Notes: a model not told the origin generated them from the letters alone. DNA of 64,000 nucleotides from Actinotalea endophytica (GCF_025717005.1 NZ_JAOVZU010000003.1:345771-409770); one strand, 5' to 3'. Positions 34,639-43,477 are shown, counted from the stretch's first letter. Numbers and translations: made by a program.

Positions 34639-34748
34639 GCTCGGCCCACGCCGGCCCGGCGCCGGCACTCCGGTAGCCCCGCCGGCGGGGCTCCGGGCCC
34701 GTCGCGCGGGTCCGGACCGGGTCCCGGCCGCCGGCACCGCCGCGCCGG

Positions 34749-34760
34749 TAGCGTGAGGCC
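34749..34760 (+). promoter_or_regulatory. -10 box of the aldose epimerase gene, leaderless start
   Basis: TAGCGT followed by exactly six bases and the GTG start. Confidence 0.6.
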
Positions 34761-35681
34761 GTGACCCACGACACCGCTCCGCTGTCCGGCATCCAGCTCG
34801 AGCTCACCCTCGACGACCAGACGGCGATCGTCACCGACGTCGGCGCGAAGGTCCGCAGCTACACGGTGGACGGGCGAGCCGTGATCACCCCGTTCGACGC
34901 GGACGAGCCCGCTCCGGTCAGCAACGGCGCAGTGCTCGCACCGTGGCCGAACCGGATCCGCGACGGGCGGTACGCCTTCGACGGGACCGAGCACCAGCTC
35001 GACATCAGCGAACCGGGGCGGATGACGGCGCTGCACGGCCTGGTGATGTGGCAGCGCTGGACCGTGACCGAGCGCTCGGAGTCCCACGTGACGCTCGAGG
35101 TGCGGACGGCACCGAGCAGCGGATACCCGTTCGACCTGCTCGTCGCCGTCACCTACCGGCTGACCGCGGCCGGTCTGCACGTCCAGGCACGCGCGACGAA
35201 CCTCGGCCGGACGGCGGCGCCGTACGGGATCGGCTTCCACCCGTGGCTGTCGCCCGGAGCGGGCTCGCTCGACGAGTGCACGTTCAGCCTCGACGCGGAG
35301 ACCCGGGTGACCACCGACGAGCGGCTGCTGCCGACCGGCACGGAGCCGGCCGCGGGCCGGTACGACCTCCGCACGGCACGCGCTGCCGACGAGCTCGATC
35401 TCGACGACGCCTACGTCGACGTCCGCCGCGACGCCGACGGCCTCTCATGGGCGCGCCTGACCGGGGCCGACGGGCGCACCGCGGCCGTGTGGATGGACGA
35501 GTCGATGGACACCTGGCAGGTCTGCTCCGGCAACCACCTGGACCTGGTCGCGTGGCGGCGCACCGGCATGGCCGCCGAGCCCCAGAGCTGTGTCGCGGAC
35601 GCCTTCCGCACCGGCGAGCGCCTGGTGCGTCTCGAGCCGGGCGCGAGCCACGAGGTCACCTGGGGCATGACGCTGCTGTAG
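34761..35681 (+). CDS. Aldose 1-epimerase family protein
   Basis: A 306-residue beta-sandwich mutarotase of the GalM/YeaD class, interconverting sugar anomers. Seen: APWPNRIRDGRYAFDG (about 54-69, sugar-binding Asn-Arg), LHGLVMWQRW with the catalytic-type His near 94, GIGFHPWLSPG near 156, and an acidic segment DESMDTWQVCSGN toward the C-terminus holding the probable general base. The exact sugar cannot be inferred. The GTG start is supported by the -10 box six bases before it. Confidence 0.88.
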   Translation: MTHDTAPLSGIQLELTLDDQTAIVTDVGAKVRSYTVDGRAVITPFDADEPAPVSNGAVLAPWPNRIRDGRYAFDGTEHQLDISEPGRMTALHGLVMWQRWTVTERSESHVTLEVRTAPSSGYPFDLLVAVTYRLTAAGLHVQARATNLGRTAAPYGIGFHPWLSPGAGSLDECTFSLDAETRVTTDERLLPTGTEPAAGRYDLRTARAADELDLDDAYVDVRRDADGLSWARLTGADGRTAAVWMDESMDTWQVCSGNHLDLVAWRRTGMAAEPQSCVADAFRTGERLVRLEPGASHEVTWGMTLL

Positions 35682-35694
35682 CAGGAGAGGGCGA

Positions 35695-35746
35695 GCACGA
35701 GGTTCGGGCACGAGGTTCGAGCACCGAGCTCGAGCAGGGAGGTCGA
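35695..35746 (+). repeat. 13-bp tandem repeat, four units (locus A)
   Basis: Consensus GCACGAGGTTCGA at 35695, 35708, 35721 and 35734. Units 1 and 2 differ at one base and units 3 and 4 are degenerate. The last unit supplies the ribosome-binding site (GGGAGG) of the next gene. The same family occurs at 60403-60500. Confidence 0.85.
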
Positions 35747-35747
35747 G

Positions 35748-36251
35748 ATGGTGGCGGCGCACGAACCCCACTCCCCCGGCGAGCCTGCGTCCGGGTCGGC
35801 CGCCGAGCGACGTACACGCCGGCCCTCGCCCGCCGCCCGGCGGTTCGGGTACGTCGTCGCGATCGCGGTGAACCTCGTGATGCTGGGCCTGATCGTCGTC
35901 TGGCCGGGCTGGCAGGCGGTGCCCTTCCTCACCGAGGCGACCACCGAGGTGCTCCCGGCGGTCGAGGCGCAGCTGTGGACGTCGATCGCGGTGAACGTCG
36001 TCTGGATCCTGGCCGATCCGCGCTGGCTGCGTGCGCTCGGCGAGACCGTGACGTCCGCGGTCGGCCTCGCCGCAGCGGTGCGCATCCTCACCGTGTTCCC
36101 GTTCGCGTTCGAGGACGGGACCTCGTGGGCGACCCTCGCGCGGTTCGTGCTGTGGATCGCGGTGGTCGGGTCTGCGATCGGGGTGCTCGTCAATGCGGGG
36201 CGCGTGATCCGGGCCCTGGTCACCGGTCCGGTCGAGTCGCCGGGAGCCTGA
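35748..36251 (+). CDS. Membrane protein of unknown function, four segments
   Basis: A 167-residue protein. Residues 1-32 are polar and basic, then four hydrophobic segments follow (about 34-52, 72-92, 98-118, 124-150). The pattern of Trp residues near the membrane edge (VVWPGWQAV, AQLWTSIAVNVVWI) recurs in actinobacterial proteins without known function. The ATG has GGGAGG six bases upstream. It lies between an epimerase and a convergent peptidase gene without a clear operon link. Confidence 0.75.
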   Translation: MVAAHEPHSPGEPASGSAAERRTRRPSPAARRFGYVVAIAVNLVMLGLIVVWPGWQAVPFLTEATTEVLPAVEAQLWTSIAVNVVWILADPRWLRALGETVTSAVGLAAAVRILTVFPFAFEDGTSWATLARFVLWIAVVGSAIGVLVNAGRVIRALVTGPVESPGA

Positions 36252-36270
36252 CCGTCGGGTTCACGGGGTA

Positions 36271-36306
36271 TCGCGATCGGGTCGCGACGGGAGCGCTCAG
36301 GCGCTC
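36271..36306. terminator. Two short hairpins between convergent genes
   Basis: TCGCGA-TCGGG-TCGCGA (36271-36287) and GAGCGC-TCAG-GCGCTC (36291-36306). The second spans the end of the minus-strand gene. Weak terminator candidates only. Confidence 0.3.
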
Positions 36307-37102
36307 AGTCCCAGTTGGTGCCCATCTTGGTGGTGCCCGGCACGTACTCCCAGTGCCACGGCTCGTAGGCGCCGGAACCGCCCGGACGTGCCCACGCCGG
36401 GTTGTCCCAGCCGAAGGTCGGCCCGTTCTCGCTCAGCCAGGCCATGACCGTGGAGTTGTGGGTCTCGGTACCGCACAGGTCGATAGCCAGGCCCCAGCCG
36501 TGGTTGGAGGTACCGGGCGTCGCGGCCAGACCGGGCTTGGTGTAGGCGAGCCGCCGCTGGACCGCGAGGGTGCGGTACGAGTCCGTGATGCACAGGTCGT
36601 GACCGAGCGCGGCCTTGAAGTTCTGGTTCAGCTCGGTGAGCGCCACGGCGGCGTCGCCGCGAAGCATGTTGGTGCCGTCCCACAGCGTGCAGAGGTCCTT
36701 CGCGGGGATCTGCCCGTTGCCCGACGTCAGCTCGACCACGCCGTTGCAGTCCGGGAGCGGGTCGCGGTCCAGCGATCGGCTCACGGCGTCCGCGTCCCGG
36801 AGCGCGCCGGTGACGGGCGCCAGGACCGTCGTCGGGGTCTCGGCCTGGGCGGACACGGAGGCCTCGAGGATCTGCGCGGTGGCGGGCGCGTCGGACGCGA
36901 CGACGCCGACCACGGCACCGACCGGCGTCGGCGCGAGGGCCCCGGCTACCGGGACACCGATGGTGGCACCTGCGAGAGCGCCCACGACGGCCACCCGAGG
37001 TGCCCAGTGCGGCAGGAGCGTGCGACGCGACCGCCGCTCGGGGCGGGGGTGGAGATCACGACGGGAGGCAGGAGCGTCCGAGGGGGACTGCCCGTGCTTC
37101 AC
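36305..37102 (-). CDS. M15 family D-Ala-D-Ala carboxypeptidase (VanY-like), exported
   Basis: A 265-residue murein peptidase. An N-terminal membrane segment (about 36-58) follows a basic cytoplasmic tail of 35 residues, so it is a membrane-anchored or cleaved exported protein. The catalytic domain is about 145-265: SYRTLAVQRRL, SNHGWGLAID with H201 and D208, and EPWHWEY with E247 and H250, the M15B zinc and catalytic residues. GTG start with GGAGA upstream. Cell wall remodelling is the likely role. Confidence 0.87.
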   Translation of the reverse strand: MKHGQSPSDAPASRRDLHPRPERRSRRTLLPHWAPRVAVVGALAGATIGVPVAGALAPTPVGAVVGVVASDAPATAQILEASVSAQAETPTTVLAPVTGALRDADAVSRSLDRDPLPDCNGVVELTSGNGQIPAKDLCTLWDGTNMLRGDAAVALTELNQNFKAALGHDLCITDSYRTLAVQRRLAYTKPGLAATPGTSNHGWGLAIDLCGTETHNSTVMAWLSENGPTFGWDNPAWARPGGSGAYEPWHWEYVPGTTKMGTNWD

Positions 37103-37177
37103 CTGGTCTCCGTCTCACCGTGTCGTCGTCGTGTCCCGACGGCCATGGCGACTCACGGTTGGGGGGCCGGCCGGGTG

Positions 37178-37193
37178 ATTACGAAACAGTAAC
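37178..37193 (-). promoter_or_regulatory. Possible MtrA-type direct repeat before the VanY-like gene
   Basis: On the minus strand GTTAC-TGTTTC-GTAAT, half-sites with an 11-base period, about 75 bases before the start. This resembles the actinobacterial MtrA site (GTNAC repeats) found before wall-hydrolase genes. One half-site has a mismatch. Confidence 0.35.
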
Positions 37194-37318
37194 GGGTCGA
37201 TGTCTCACCAACCAAGCACGGGCGACGTCGCATTCGTCACATTTCCTGGGACGACACGGGTCACACGTCCCTGATCAAGAGCCACGGACCGCGGCCAGGG
37301 CCGAACGGCCCAAACGTT

Positions 37319-38380
37319 TCAAGACTCCGTCGGTCGGCCCAGCCGGCCACGCTGCATCGCGTCGCGCACCTCGCCGACCAGCTCCTCGAGGATGTCCTCG
37401 AGGAACACCACGCCGAGCGTCGTCCCGGCGTCGTCGACCACCCGCGCGAGGTGCGACCCGGAGCGCTGCATCGCCGCGAGCGCATCCTCGACCTCGTCGC
37501 CGGGCGCGACCCTCGCGAGGTCGCGGACCCGCCACGTCGGGATCGGCTGCTCACGATCCTCCGCTCCGGCGTACAGCACGTCCTTGAGGTGCAGGTAGCC
37601 GACCGGCTCGCCCGCCGCGTCGGTGACCGGGTACCGGCTGAACCCGGTGTGCGCGACCTCACGTTCGACGTCGGCGGCCGTCGCGCCCGGGCCGACCGCG
37701 ACCAGCCCACCGATCGGGACCATGACGTCCGCCGCCGTCCGGTCGGAGAACTCGATGGCGCCGGTGAGCAGACCGTGCGCGTCGTCGAGCAGGCCTTCGG
37801 CCTGCGAACGCTCCACGATCGAGTGGACCTCCTCGGCGGTGAACGCGGAGGCGACCTCGTCCTTCGGCTCGACGCCGAACTGGCGCAGCAGGTGGTTCGC
37901 GAGCCAGTTGAGCGCGACGATGACCGGCCGCACCACGCGCGCGATCCCGACCAGCGGCGGTCCGAACCACAGCACCGCCCGGTCCGGACCCGCGACCGCG
38001 AGGTTCTTCGGGACCATCTCGCCGAAGACCACGTGCAGGTACACGACGATCGACAGGGCGACCAGGAACGCAACCGTGTGCACCGCCGCGATCGGCAGGC
38101 CGATCGCGGTCAGCGGGTCCTCGATCGCGTGGGCGATCGCGGGCTCGGCCACGACACCGAGCGACGTCGAGCACACGGTGATGCCGAGCTGGGCACAGGC
38201 GAGCATCAGCGACACGTGCTCCATCGCCCAGAGCACCACACGGGCCCGGCGCGAACCGGCGCGGGCGAGCGGCTCGATCGCGCTGCGGCGCGCCGAGATG
38301 ATCGCGAACTCCGCGCCGACGAAGAACGCGTTCCCCAGGAGCAGCGCGACACCGAGGGCGAGGGCGACTCCGGTGCTCAC
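37319..38380 (-). CDS. CNNM/CorC family membrane protein with CBS pair (downstream copy)
   Basis: A 353-residue member of the hemolysin C/CorC-like family, linked to Mg2+/Co2+ export or homeostasis. A DUF21 membrane domain (about 1-190, with LLLGNAFFVGAEFAIIS and FGEMVPKNLAVA) is followed by two CBS motifs (about 210-330). The C-terminal CorC/HlyC small domain present in the neighbour is absent. The GTG start overlaps the stop codon of the paralogue by four bases, so the pair is coupled. Confidence 0.88.
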   Translation of the reverse strand: MSTGVALALGVALLLGNAFFVGAEFAIISARRSAIEPLARAGSRRARVVLWAMEHVSLMLACAQLGITVCSTSLGVVAEPAIAHAIEDPLTAIGLPIAAVHTVAFLVALSIVVYLHVVFGEMVPKNLAVAGPDRAVLWFGPPLVGIARVVRPVIVALNWLANHLLRQFGVEPKDEVASAFTAEEVHSIVERSQAEGLLDDAHGLLTGAIEFSDRTAADVMVPIGGLVAVGPGATAADVEREVAHTGFSRYPVTDAAGEPVGYLHLKDVLYAGAEDREQPIPTWRVRDLARVAPGDEVEDALAAMQRSGSHLARVVDDAGTTLGVVFLEDILEELVGEVRDAMQRGRLGRPTES

Positions 38381-39699
38381 GGCATCCCCCCGTCGTCGGA
38401 CGGTGCGGGACGCTCGTCGCGGACGCTGAGCCGGGCGACCCGTCGACCGTCCATCTGCTGCACGGTGAGCCGCACGCCGTCGATGTCGAGGGTGTCCCCG
38501 GTCGACGGGATCCGGCCGAGCCGCGCCATCACGAGCCCGCCGAGGGTCTCGTAGGCCGCGTCCTCCGGCAGCGTGACCCCGACCTCCTCGGCGAGCTCGT
38601 CGGGGCGCAGCAGGCCCGGCACCGACCAGCCCGCGCCGAGCCGGTACACGCCGGCCCGCGCCGGGTCGTGCTCGTCGACGACCTCGCCGACGATCTCCTC
38701 CACGACGTCCTCGAGGGTCACGACGCCCGCCGTGCCGCCGTACTCGTCCACCACCACGGCCATCTGCATGCCGTGCTCGCGCAGCTCGACGAGCAGCGGC
38801 CCGAGCCGCACCGTCTCGGGCACCCGCGGGGCCGGGTCCATCAGCGCCGCCGCCGGGACGTCGGCACGCCGGTCGTAGGGCACCGCGACGGCGCGACGCA
38901 GGTGCACGAGGCCCACCACGTCGTCCCGCGAGCCGTCGATCACCGGGAAGCGGGAGTGCCCGGTGCGCCGGGCCGCCTCGACCACGTCCGCAGCGCTGTC
39001 GTCGCGCTCGACCACCGCCATCCGGGTCCGGTCGGTCATCACGTCCACGGCAGTGAGGGTGTCCAGCTCGATCGAGTTGGCGATCAGCTCGGCCGTGCCC
39101 TCGTCGAGCGTCCCGACCTCGGCGGACCTGCGCACCAGCGCCACGAGCTCCATCGGCGACCGACCGCCCGAGAGCTCCTCGCGCGGCTCGACGCCGAAGC
39201 GCCGCAAGACGGTGTTCGCGGTGCCGTTGAGCACCGCGATCACCGGGCGCAGCGCCGCCGTGAACGCCAGCTGGGCCGGCGCGACCGTCCGGGCGGTCGC
39301 CATCGGGACCGACAGCGCGAGGTTCTTCGGCACGAGCTCGCCGAACAGCATCGAGAAGCCGTTCACCAGGACCAGCGCGAGCGTCGCGGCCAGCCCGGCC
39401 GCGACCGCGGCGCTGAACCCGCCGAACACGCTCTCCAGCAGCCGCGCGAGCGCCGGCTGCGTGGTGTAGCCGAGCAGGATCGTGGTCGCGGTGATGCCGA
39501 CCTGTGCGCCGGACAGCTGGGTGGACAGCGTCTGCAGTGCGCGCCGCACCTTGAGCCCCGGCCGGTCCTGCTTCTCCTCGAGCTCGTGGTCGACGACGCC
39601 GGGGTCGAGCGTGACCAGGGCGAACTCCGCGGCCACGAAGATGGCGGTGCCCACGGTGAGGATCACCCCGAGCAGCACCAGGAGCCACTCGCTCAGCAC
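38377..39699 (-). CDS. CNNM/CorC family membrane protein with CBS pair and CorC domain (upstream copy)
   Basis: A 440-residue paralogue of the next gene. It has the DUF21 domain (about 1-190, FVAAEFALVTLD and FGELVPKNLALS), two CBS motifs (about 205-330, including VVDEYGGTAGVVTLEDVVEEIVGE), and a C-terminal CorC/HlyC domain (about 345-425). The GTG start is set by GGAGG eight bases upstream. TATGCT at 39737-39732 on the minus strand is a likely -10, divergent from the response regulator. A two-subunit membrane complex is plausible from the tandem order. Confidence 0.9.
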   Translation of the reverse strand: MLSEWLLVLLGVILTVGTAIFVAAEFALVTLDPGVVDHELEEKQDRPGLKVRRALQTLSTQLSGAQVGITATTILLGYTTQPALARLLESVFGGFSAAVAAGLAATLALVLVNGFSMLFGELVPKNLALSVPMATARTVAPAQLAFTAALRPVIAVLNGTANTVLRRFGVEPREELSGGRSPMELVALVRRSAEVGTLDEGTAELIANSIELDTLTAVDVMTDRTRMAVVERDDSAADVVEAARRTGHSRFPVIDGSRDDVVGLVHLRRAVAVPYDRRADVPAAALMDPAPRVPETVRLGPLLVELREHGMQMAVVVDEYGGTAGVVTLEDVVEEIVGEVVDEHDPARAGVYRLGAGWSVPGLLRPDELAEEVGVTLPEDAAYETLGGLVMARLGRIPSTGDTLDIDGVRLTVQQMDGRRVARLSVRDERPAPSDDGGMP

Positions 39700-39760
39700 G
39701 TGGCGGGCCTCCAGCAAGTCGTCGTGGGGTGAGCATAACCGGGTGTGACACCCTGAGCGC

Positions 39761-40480
39761 ATGGATGGCAACGTCGCAGGGAGCCGCTCGGTTCCCCTCG
39801 TGCTCGTCGTCGAGGACGAGCCCGCAATCTCCACCGCTGTCGCGCACCGGATGCGCGCCGAGGGCTGGCAGGTCGAGGTCGCCGCGGACGGCCCGACCGG
39901 CGTGGCCGACGCGGCCCGGCTCCAGCCCGACCTCATCGTGCTGGACGTGATGCTGCCCGGCATGGACGGCCTCGAGGTGTGCCGCCGGGTGCAGGCCGAG
40001 CGACCCGTGCCGGTCATCATGCTCACCGCGCGGGACGACGAGACGGACATGCTGGTCGGGCTCGGGGTCGGGGCCGACGACTACCTCACCAAGCCGTTCT
40101 CGATGCGCGAGCTCGTGGCGCGGACCAAGGCGCTGCTGCGCCGGGTGGACCGCGCCTCCCAGCTGGCCAGCACGACCACCGCGCTGCCGCCGCAGCAGCT
40201 CGGTGACGTGGTGATCGACCGCGCGCAGCGCCGGGTCTCCCGCGACGGTGTCCCGGTCCACCTCACGCCCACCGAGTTCGACCTGCTGGTCACGCTGGCC
40301 GCCACGCCGCGCACGGTGCTGACCCGCGAGAAGCTGCTCGCCGACGTGTGGGACTGGGTCGACGCGAGCGGCACCCGCACGGTCGACTCGCACGTCAAGG
40401 CCCTGCGGCGCAAGCTCGGAGCGGACCTGATCCGGACCGTCCACGGCGTCGGGTACGCGTTCGAACCTGCCGGGGAGTGA
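39761..40480 (+). CDS. OmpR/PhoB family response regulator
   Basis: A 239-residue regulator. The receiver domain (about 12-128) has the acidic pair VVEDEP, phosphoacceptor D62 in LIVLDVMLPGMDG, and the lysine in DYLTKPFS. The C-terminal winged helix (about 142-236) ends in VDSHVKALRRKLGADLIRTVHGVGYAF. A CACCCT box six bases before the ATG fits a leaderless start. It is followed seven bases later by its histidine kinase gene. Confidence 0.93.
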   Translation: MDGNVAGSRSVPLVLVVEDEPAISTAVAHRMRAEGWQVEVAADGPTGVADAARLQPDLIVLDVMLPGMDGLEVCRRVQAERPVPVIMLTARDDETDMLVGLGVGADDYLTKPFSMRELVARTKALLRRVDRASQLASTTTALPPQQLGDVVIDRAQRRVSRDGVPVHLTPTEFDLLVTLAATPRTVLTREKLLADVWDWVDASGTRTVDSHVKALRRKLGADLIRTVHGVGYAFEPAGE

Positions 40481-40487
40481 GCAGGAG

Positions 40488-41555
40488 ATGGTGAACGCGC
40501 CGCGGCACGGACGCGGACGGCTCGACGTGCGCCCGCTGGACCCGTTCTCCTCGATCAAGATCAAGCTCGGGGTGCTGGTCACTGCCACCGTGACGCTCGG
40601 CGTGCTGGTCACCTGGATCGGGCTGCGCAACTTCCTCGGGCCGCGCTGGACGCTGCCGCTCGCGGTGCTCGTGTCCCTCGTCGCGGTGCAGATCCTGGCC
40701 CGGGGCATGACCTCGCCGCTGCGCGAGATGACCGCGGCGGCTCGGGCCATGGCGGCGGGTGACTACTCGCGTCGGGTCACCCAGTCCAGCCGCGACGAGG
40801 TGGGCCAGCTCGCGCGCGCGTTCAACACCATGGCCGAGGACCTCGAGCAGGCCGACACGCTGCGCCGTGAGCTGGTCGCCAACGTCTCGCACGAGCTGCG
40901 CACGCCGGTGGCGGCGCTGCAGGCCCAGCTGGAGAACATGGTGGACGGCGTGAGCCCGGCCGATCCCGAGACCCTGAACGCGGCGCTGGCCCAGACCGAG
41001 CGTCTCGGCCGGCTGGTCACCGACCTGCTCGACCTGTCGAGGCTCGAGGCGGGTGCCGTGGCGCTCGACATCGCGCCGGTCGAGGTCGCCACGCTGTGCG
41101 ACGAGGCCGTCGCGGCCGCGCGGCTGGTCGCACCGAGCAAGGGCCTCACCTTCGAGGTGGACGTCGAGCCCGCGGACCTCGCGGTCCCCGCGGACTCCCA
41201 GCGCCTGCACCAGGTCCTGGCGAACCTGCTGCAGAACGCCGTCCGGCACTCCCCCCGCGGCGGCGTGGTGCGGGTGATGGGGGCCAGGGAGGGCCGCGAC
41301 GTCGTGCTCGACGTGATCGACCAGGGTCCCGGCATCCCGAAGGAGGACCGCACGAGGGTCTTCGAGCGGTTCACGCGGGGCAACGTGCCGGCGATCACCG
41401 GTCAGATCAGCACCGGCGGGACGGGGCTCGGCCTCGCGATCGCTCGCTGGGCCGTGACGCTGCACGGCGGCACCATCGAGGTGGCGGACTCCGCGCGCGG
41501 GTGCGACATGCGGGTGCGCCTGCCCGCCGAGGTGGCGCTCCGGTCGAGGGGCTGA
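40488..41555 (+). CDS. Histidine kinase with minimal extracytoplasmic loop
   Basis: A 355-residue sensor kinase. Two membrane segments (about 27-46 and 55-71) are joined by a loop of about eight residues (RNFLGPRW), so there is no outside sensor domain. A HAMP domain (about 72-122), the phosphorylated His H135 in NVSHELRTPVAAL, and the HATPase domain (NLLQNAVRHSP, DQGPGIP, GGTGLGLAIA) follow. The ribosome site GAGCAGGAG precedes the ATG. The pair heads a possible four-gene group with the ABC transporter genes downstream. Confidence 0.92.
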   Translation: MVNAPRHGRGRLDVRPLDPFSSIKIKLGVLVTATVTLGVLVTWIGLRNFLGPRWTLPLAVLVSLVAVQILARGMTSPLREMTAAARAMAAGDYSRRVTQSSRDEVGQLARAFNTMAEDLEQADTLRRELVANVSHELRTPVAALQAQLENMVDGVSPADPETLNAALAQTERLGRLVTDLLDLSRLEAGAVALDIAPVEVATLCDEAVAAARLVAPSKGLTFEVDVEPADLAVPADSQRLHQVLANLLQNAVRHSPRGGVVRVMGAREGRDVVLDVIDQGPGIPKEDRTRVFERFTRGNVPAITGQISTGGTGLGLAIARWAVTLHGGTIEVADSARGCDMRVRLPAEVALRSRG

Positions 41556-41605
41556 CCACGGGTCGGTGACCCGGAATTCACGCCCCGGGTCGGCCCCGCG
41601 GTCGC

Positions 41606-41617
41606 TACCGTGAGCGC
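41606..41617 (+). promoter_or_regulatory. -10 box of the ABC ATPase gene, leaderless start
   Basis: TACCGT followed by exactly six bases and the GTG start. Confidence 0.6.
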
Positions 41618-42586
41618 GTGAGTGACAGCGACGCACGAGTCGTGCGGGTCGATCACCTGGTCAAGACGTTCGGCCCGGTGCGAGCGGTGGACGATCTCTC
41701 GTTCACCGTCCACCCCGGCCGGGTCACCGGGTTCCTCGGACCGAACGGCGCCGGCAAGACCACGACCCTGCGCACGCTGCTCGGCCTGGTGGCCCCGACC
41801 TCGGGCACGGCCACGATCGGCGGCCAGCGCTATTCAGAGCTCGACCACCCGGGTCGGCTGGTCGGCGCGGCGCTCGAGGCGTCCAGCTTCCACCCCGGAC
41901 GCTCGGCCCGGGACCACCTGCGGGTCTACGCGCCGCAGGTCGGGGTGCCGGACTCCCGGTGCGACGAGGTCCTCGAGATCGTCGGGCTCTCGCCGGTCGC
42001 GAACCGCCGGGCCGGCGGCTTCTCGATGGGGATGCGCCAGCGGCTCGGACTCGCCGCGACGTTGCTCGGCGACCCCGGTGTGCTGCTGCTCGACGAGCCG
42101 GCCAACGGCCTGGACCCCGAGGGCATCGCCTGGCTGCGCGGCTTCCTGCGCCACCTCGCGGGGCAGGGCAGGACCGTGCTGGTCTCCAGCCACGTGCTCT
42201 CCGAGGTCCAGCAGACCGTCGACGACGTGGTGATCATCGCTCGCGGCCGGCTCGTGCACGCCTCCGACATGGCGGGCCTGGCCGAGCTGGCGGGACGGCG
42301 CGTCCTGGTCGCCTCGCCCGACCGCGCCGGACTGGACCGGCTGGTCGCGGAGCACTGGCCGCTGGCCGCCGAGCCGGTGCCCGATCGACCGGACGCCGTC
42401 ATGCTCACCGACGTGGACGGCGCGGAGGTCGGCGCGGCCGCGTTCGCCGCCGGGCTCGAGCTGCACGAGCTGAGCCCGCGTGACGTCGGCCTGGAGGACG
42501 TGTTCCTGAACCTCACCGGTAGCGGGGCGAACGGCAGCGGCGGCGGACGCCACCGGGCCGAGGGCTCGGGCGAGGTGGCGGCATGA
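41618..42586 (+). CDS. ABC transporter ATP-binding protein
   Basis: A 322-residue ATPase of the DrrA/Bcr-type exporter class. The Walker A is GPNGAGKTT (about 42-50), the signature is FSMGMRQRLGL, and the Walker B is VLLLDEPANGLDPEG. The last 100 residues, with a Gly/Ser-rich tail (SGANGSGGGRHRAEGS), are variable. The permease gene starts four bases before its stop codon (overlap). Target unknown: antibiotic or lipid export fits the class. Confidence 0.9.
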   Translation: MSDSDARVVRVDHLVKTFGPVRAVDDLSFTVHPGRVTGFLGPNGAGKTTTLRTLLGLVAPTSGTATIGGQRYSELDHPGRLVGAALEASSFHPGRSARDHLRVYAPQVGVPDSRCDEVLEIVGLSPVANRRAGGFSMGMRQRLGLAATLLGDPGVLLLDEPANGLDPEGIAWLRGFLRHLAGQGRTVLVSSHVLSEVQQTVDDVVIIARGRLVHASDMAGLAELAGRRVLVASPDRAGLDRLVAEHWPLAAEPVPDRPDAVMLTDVDGAEVGAAAFAAGLELHELSPRDVGLEDVFLNLTGSGANGSGGGRHRAEGSGEVAA

Positions 42587-43398
42587 TCGCGGCCCTGCGC
42601 ACCGAGTACCGCAAGCTCGTCACGACCCGCCTGTGGTGGGTGCTGCTGCTCGTCATGGCCGGCTACATGGCGTTCCTCGGCGCGACGATGGGCTACGTGC
42701 TCAGCGCCCCGGGCGCGGCGAGCACGGGCATGCCCGGGGCTTCCCCGGCACCGGAGCTCGACCCCGCCGACGTCGCCCGCACCGTGTACTCGTTGTCCGC
42801 CGCCCTCGGCTACGTGTTCCCGGTCGTGGTCGGCGCCCTGTCGGTGACCGGCGAGTTCCGGCACCTGACCCTCACGCCCACGTTCCTCGCCGAGCCACGA
42901 AGGACGCTCGTGCTCGGCGCCAAGGCGCTCGCGACGGTGCCGGTCGGCGTCCTGTTCGGGCTCGCGGGCGCGGCCAGCACCGTGCTGGGTGGCGCGGCCG
43001 TCCTCGCCCTGCGGGGCGAGCCGACCCTGCTCACGGACCCGGAGGTGCTGCGCACCCTCGGCCTGACGGTGCTGGCCCTGACCGTCTGGACCGCCGTGGG
43101 TGTCGGCTTCGGCGCGGCGGTGCCGAGCCAGGTCGGCGCGGTCGTGGTGCTGCTCGCCTTCACGCAGTTCGTGGAGCCGCTGCTGCGGATGCTGCTCGCG
43201 GTGAACGAGCCGACGTCCGGGATCGCGCGCTTCCTGCCCGGAGCGGCGGGCGAGGCGATCACCGGGGCGAGCCTGTACAGCTCGCTCGGCGCCGGTGATC
43301 TGCTCGCCTGGTGGCAGGGCCTGCTCGTCCTGCTCGGCTACGGTCTGCTGCTCGCCGTGATCGGCCGCGTGACCACGCTGCGCCGCGACGTCACGTGA
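42583..43398 (+). CDS. ABC-2 type permease
   Basis: A 271-residue membrane subunit with six predicted helices: about 19-39, a group of two between 64 and 92, and then 120-140, 155-178, 182-202 and 240-260. The N-terminal LRTEYRKLVTTRLWWVLL is characteristic of these small exporters. It overlaps the ATPase gene by four bases, so the two form a simple two-subunit exporter. No substrate-binding protein is encoded nearby, consistent with export. Confidence 0.85.
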   Translation: MIAALRTEYRKLVTTRLWWVLLLVMAGYMAFLGATMGYVLSAPGAASTGMPGASPAPELDPADVARTVYSLSAALGYVFPVVVGALSVTGEFRHLTLTPTFLAEPRRTLVLGAKALATVPVGVLFGLAGAASTVLGGAAVLALRGEPTLLTDPEVLRTLGLTVLALTVWTAVGVGFGAAVPSQVGAVVVLLAFTQFVEPLLRMLLAVNEPTSGIARFLPGAAGEAITGASLYSSLGAGDLLAWWQGLLVLLGYGLLLAVIGRVTTLRRDVT

Positions 43399-43477
43399 AC
43401 GCTCGTCCGCGCTCATGATCGGCGCGGTGCGGGCATTGCCGTTCGCGGCCTCGGACTTGGCCTGGACCGGCCCACCT

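Noticed and set aside
31111-34737. 1208-codon minus-strand open frame
   Set aside because: It is antisense to adhE and the lipoprotein gene. Composition is the typical Arg/Val/Asp shadow pattern, while the plus-strand AdhE has clear domains.
37103-37318. Cyclic di-AMP riboswitch before the VanY-like gene
   Set aside because: Such riboswitches occur before wall-hydrolase genes in this phylum, but the conserved core sequences were not found in this short gap.
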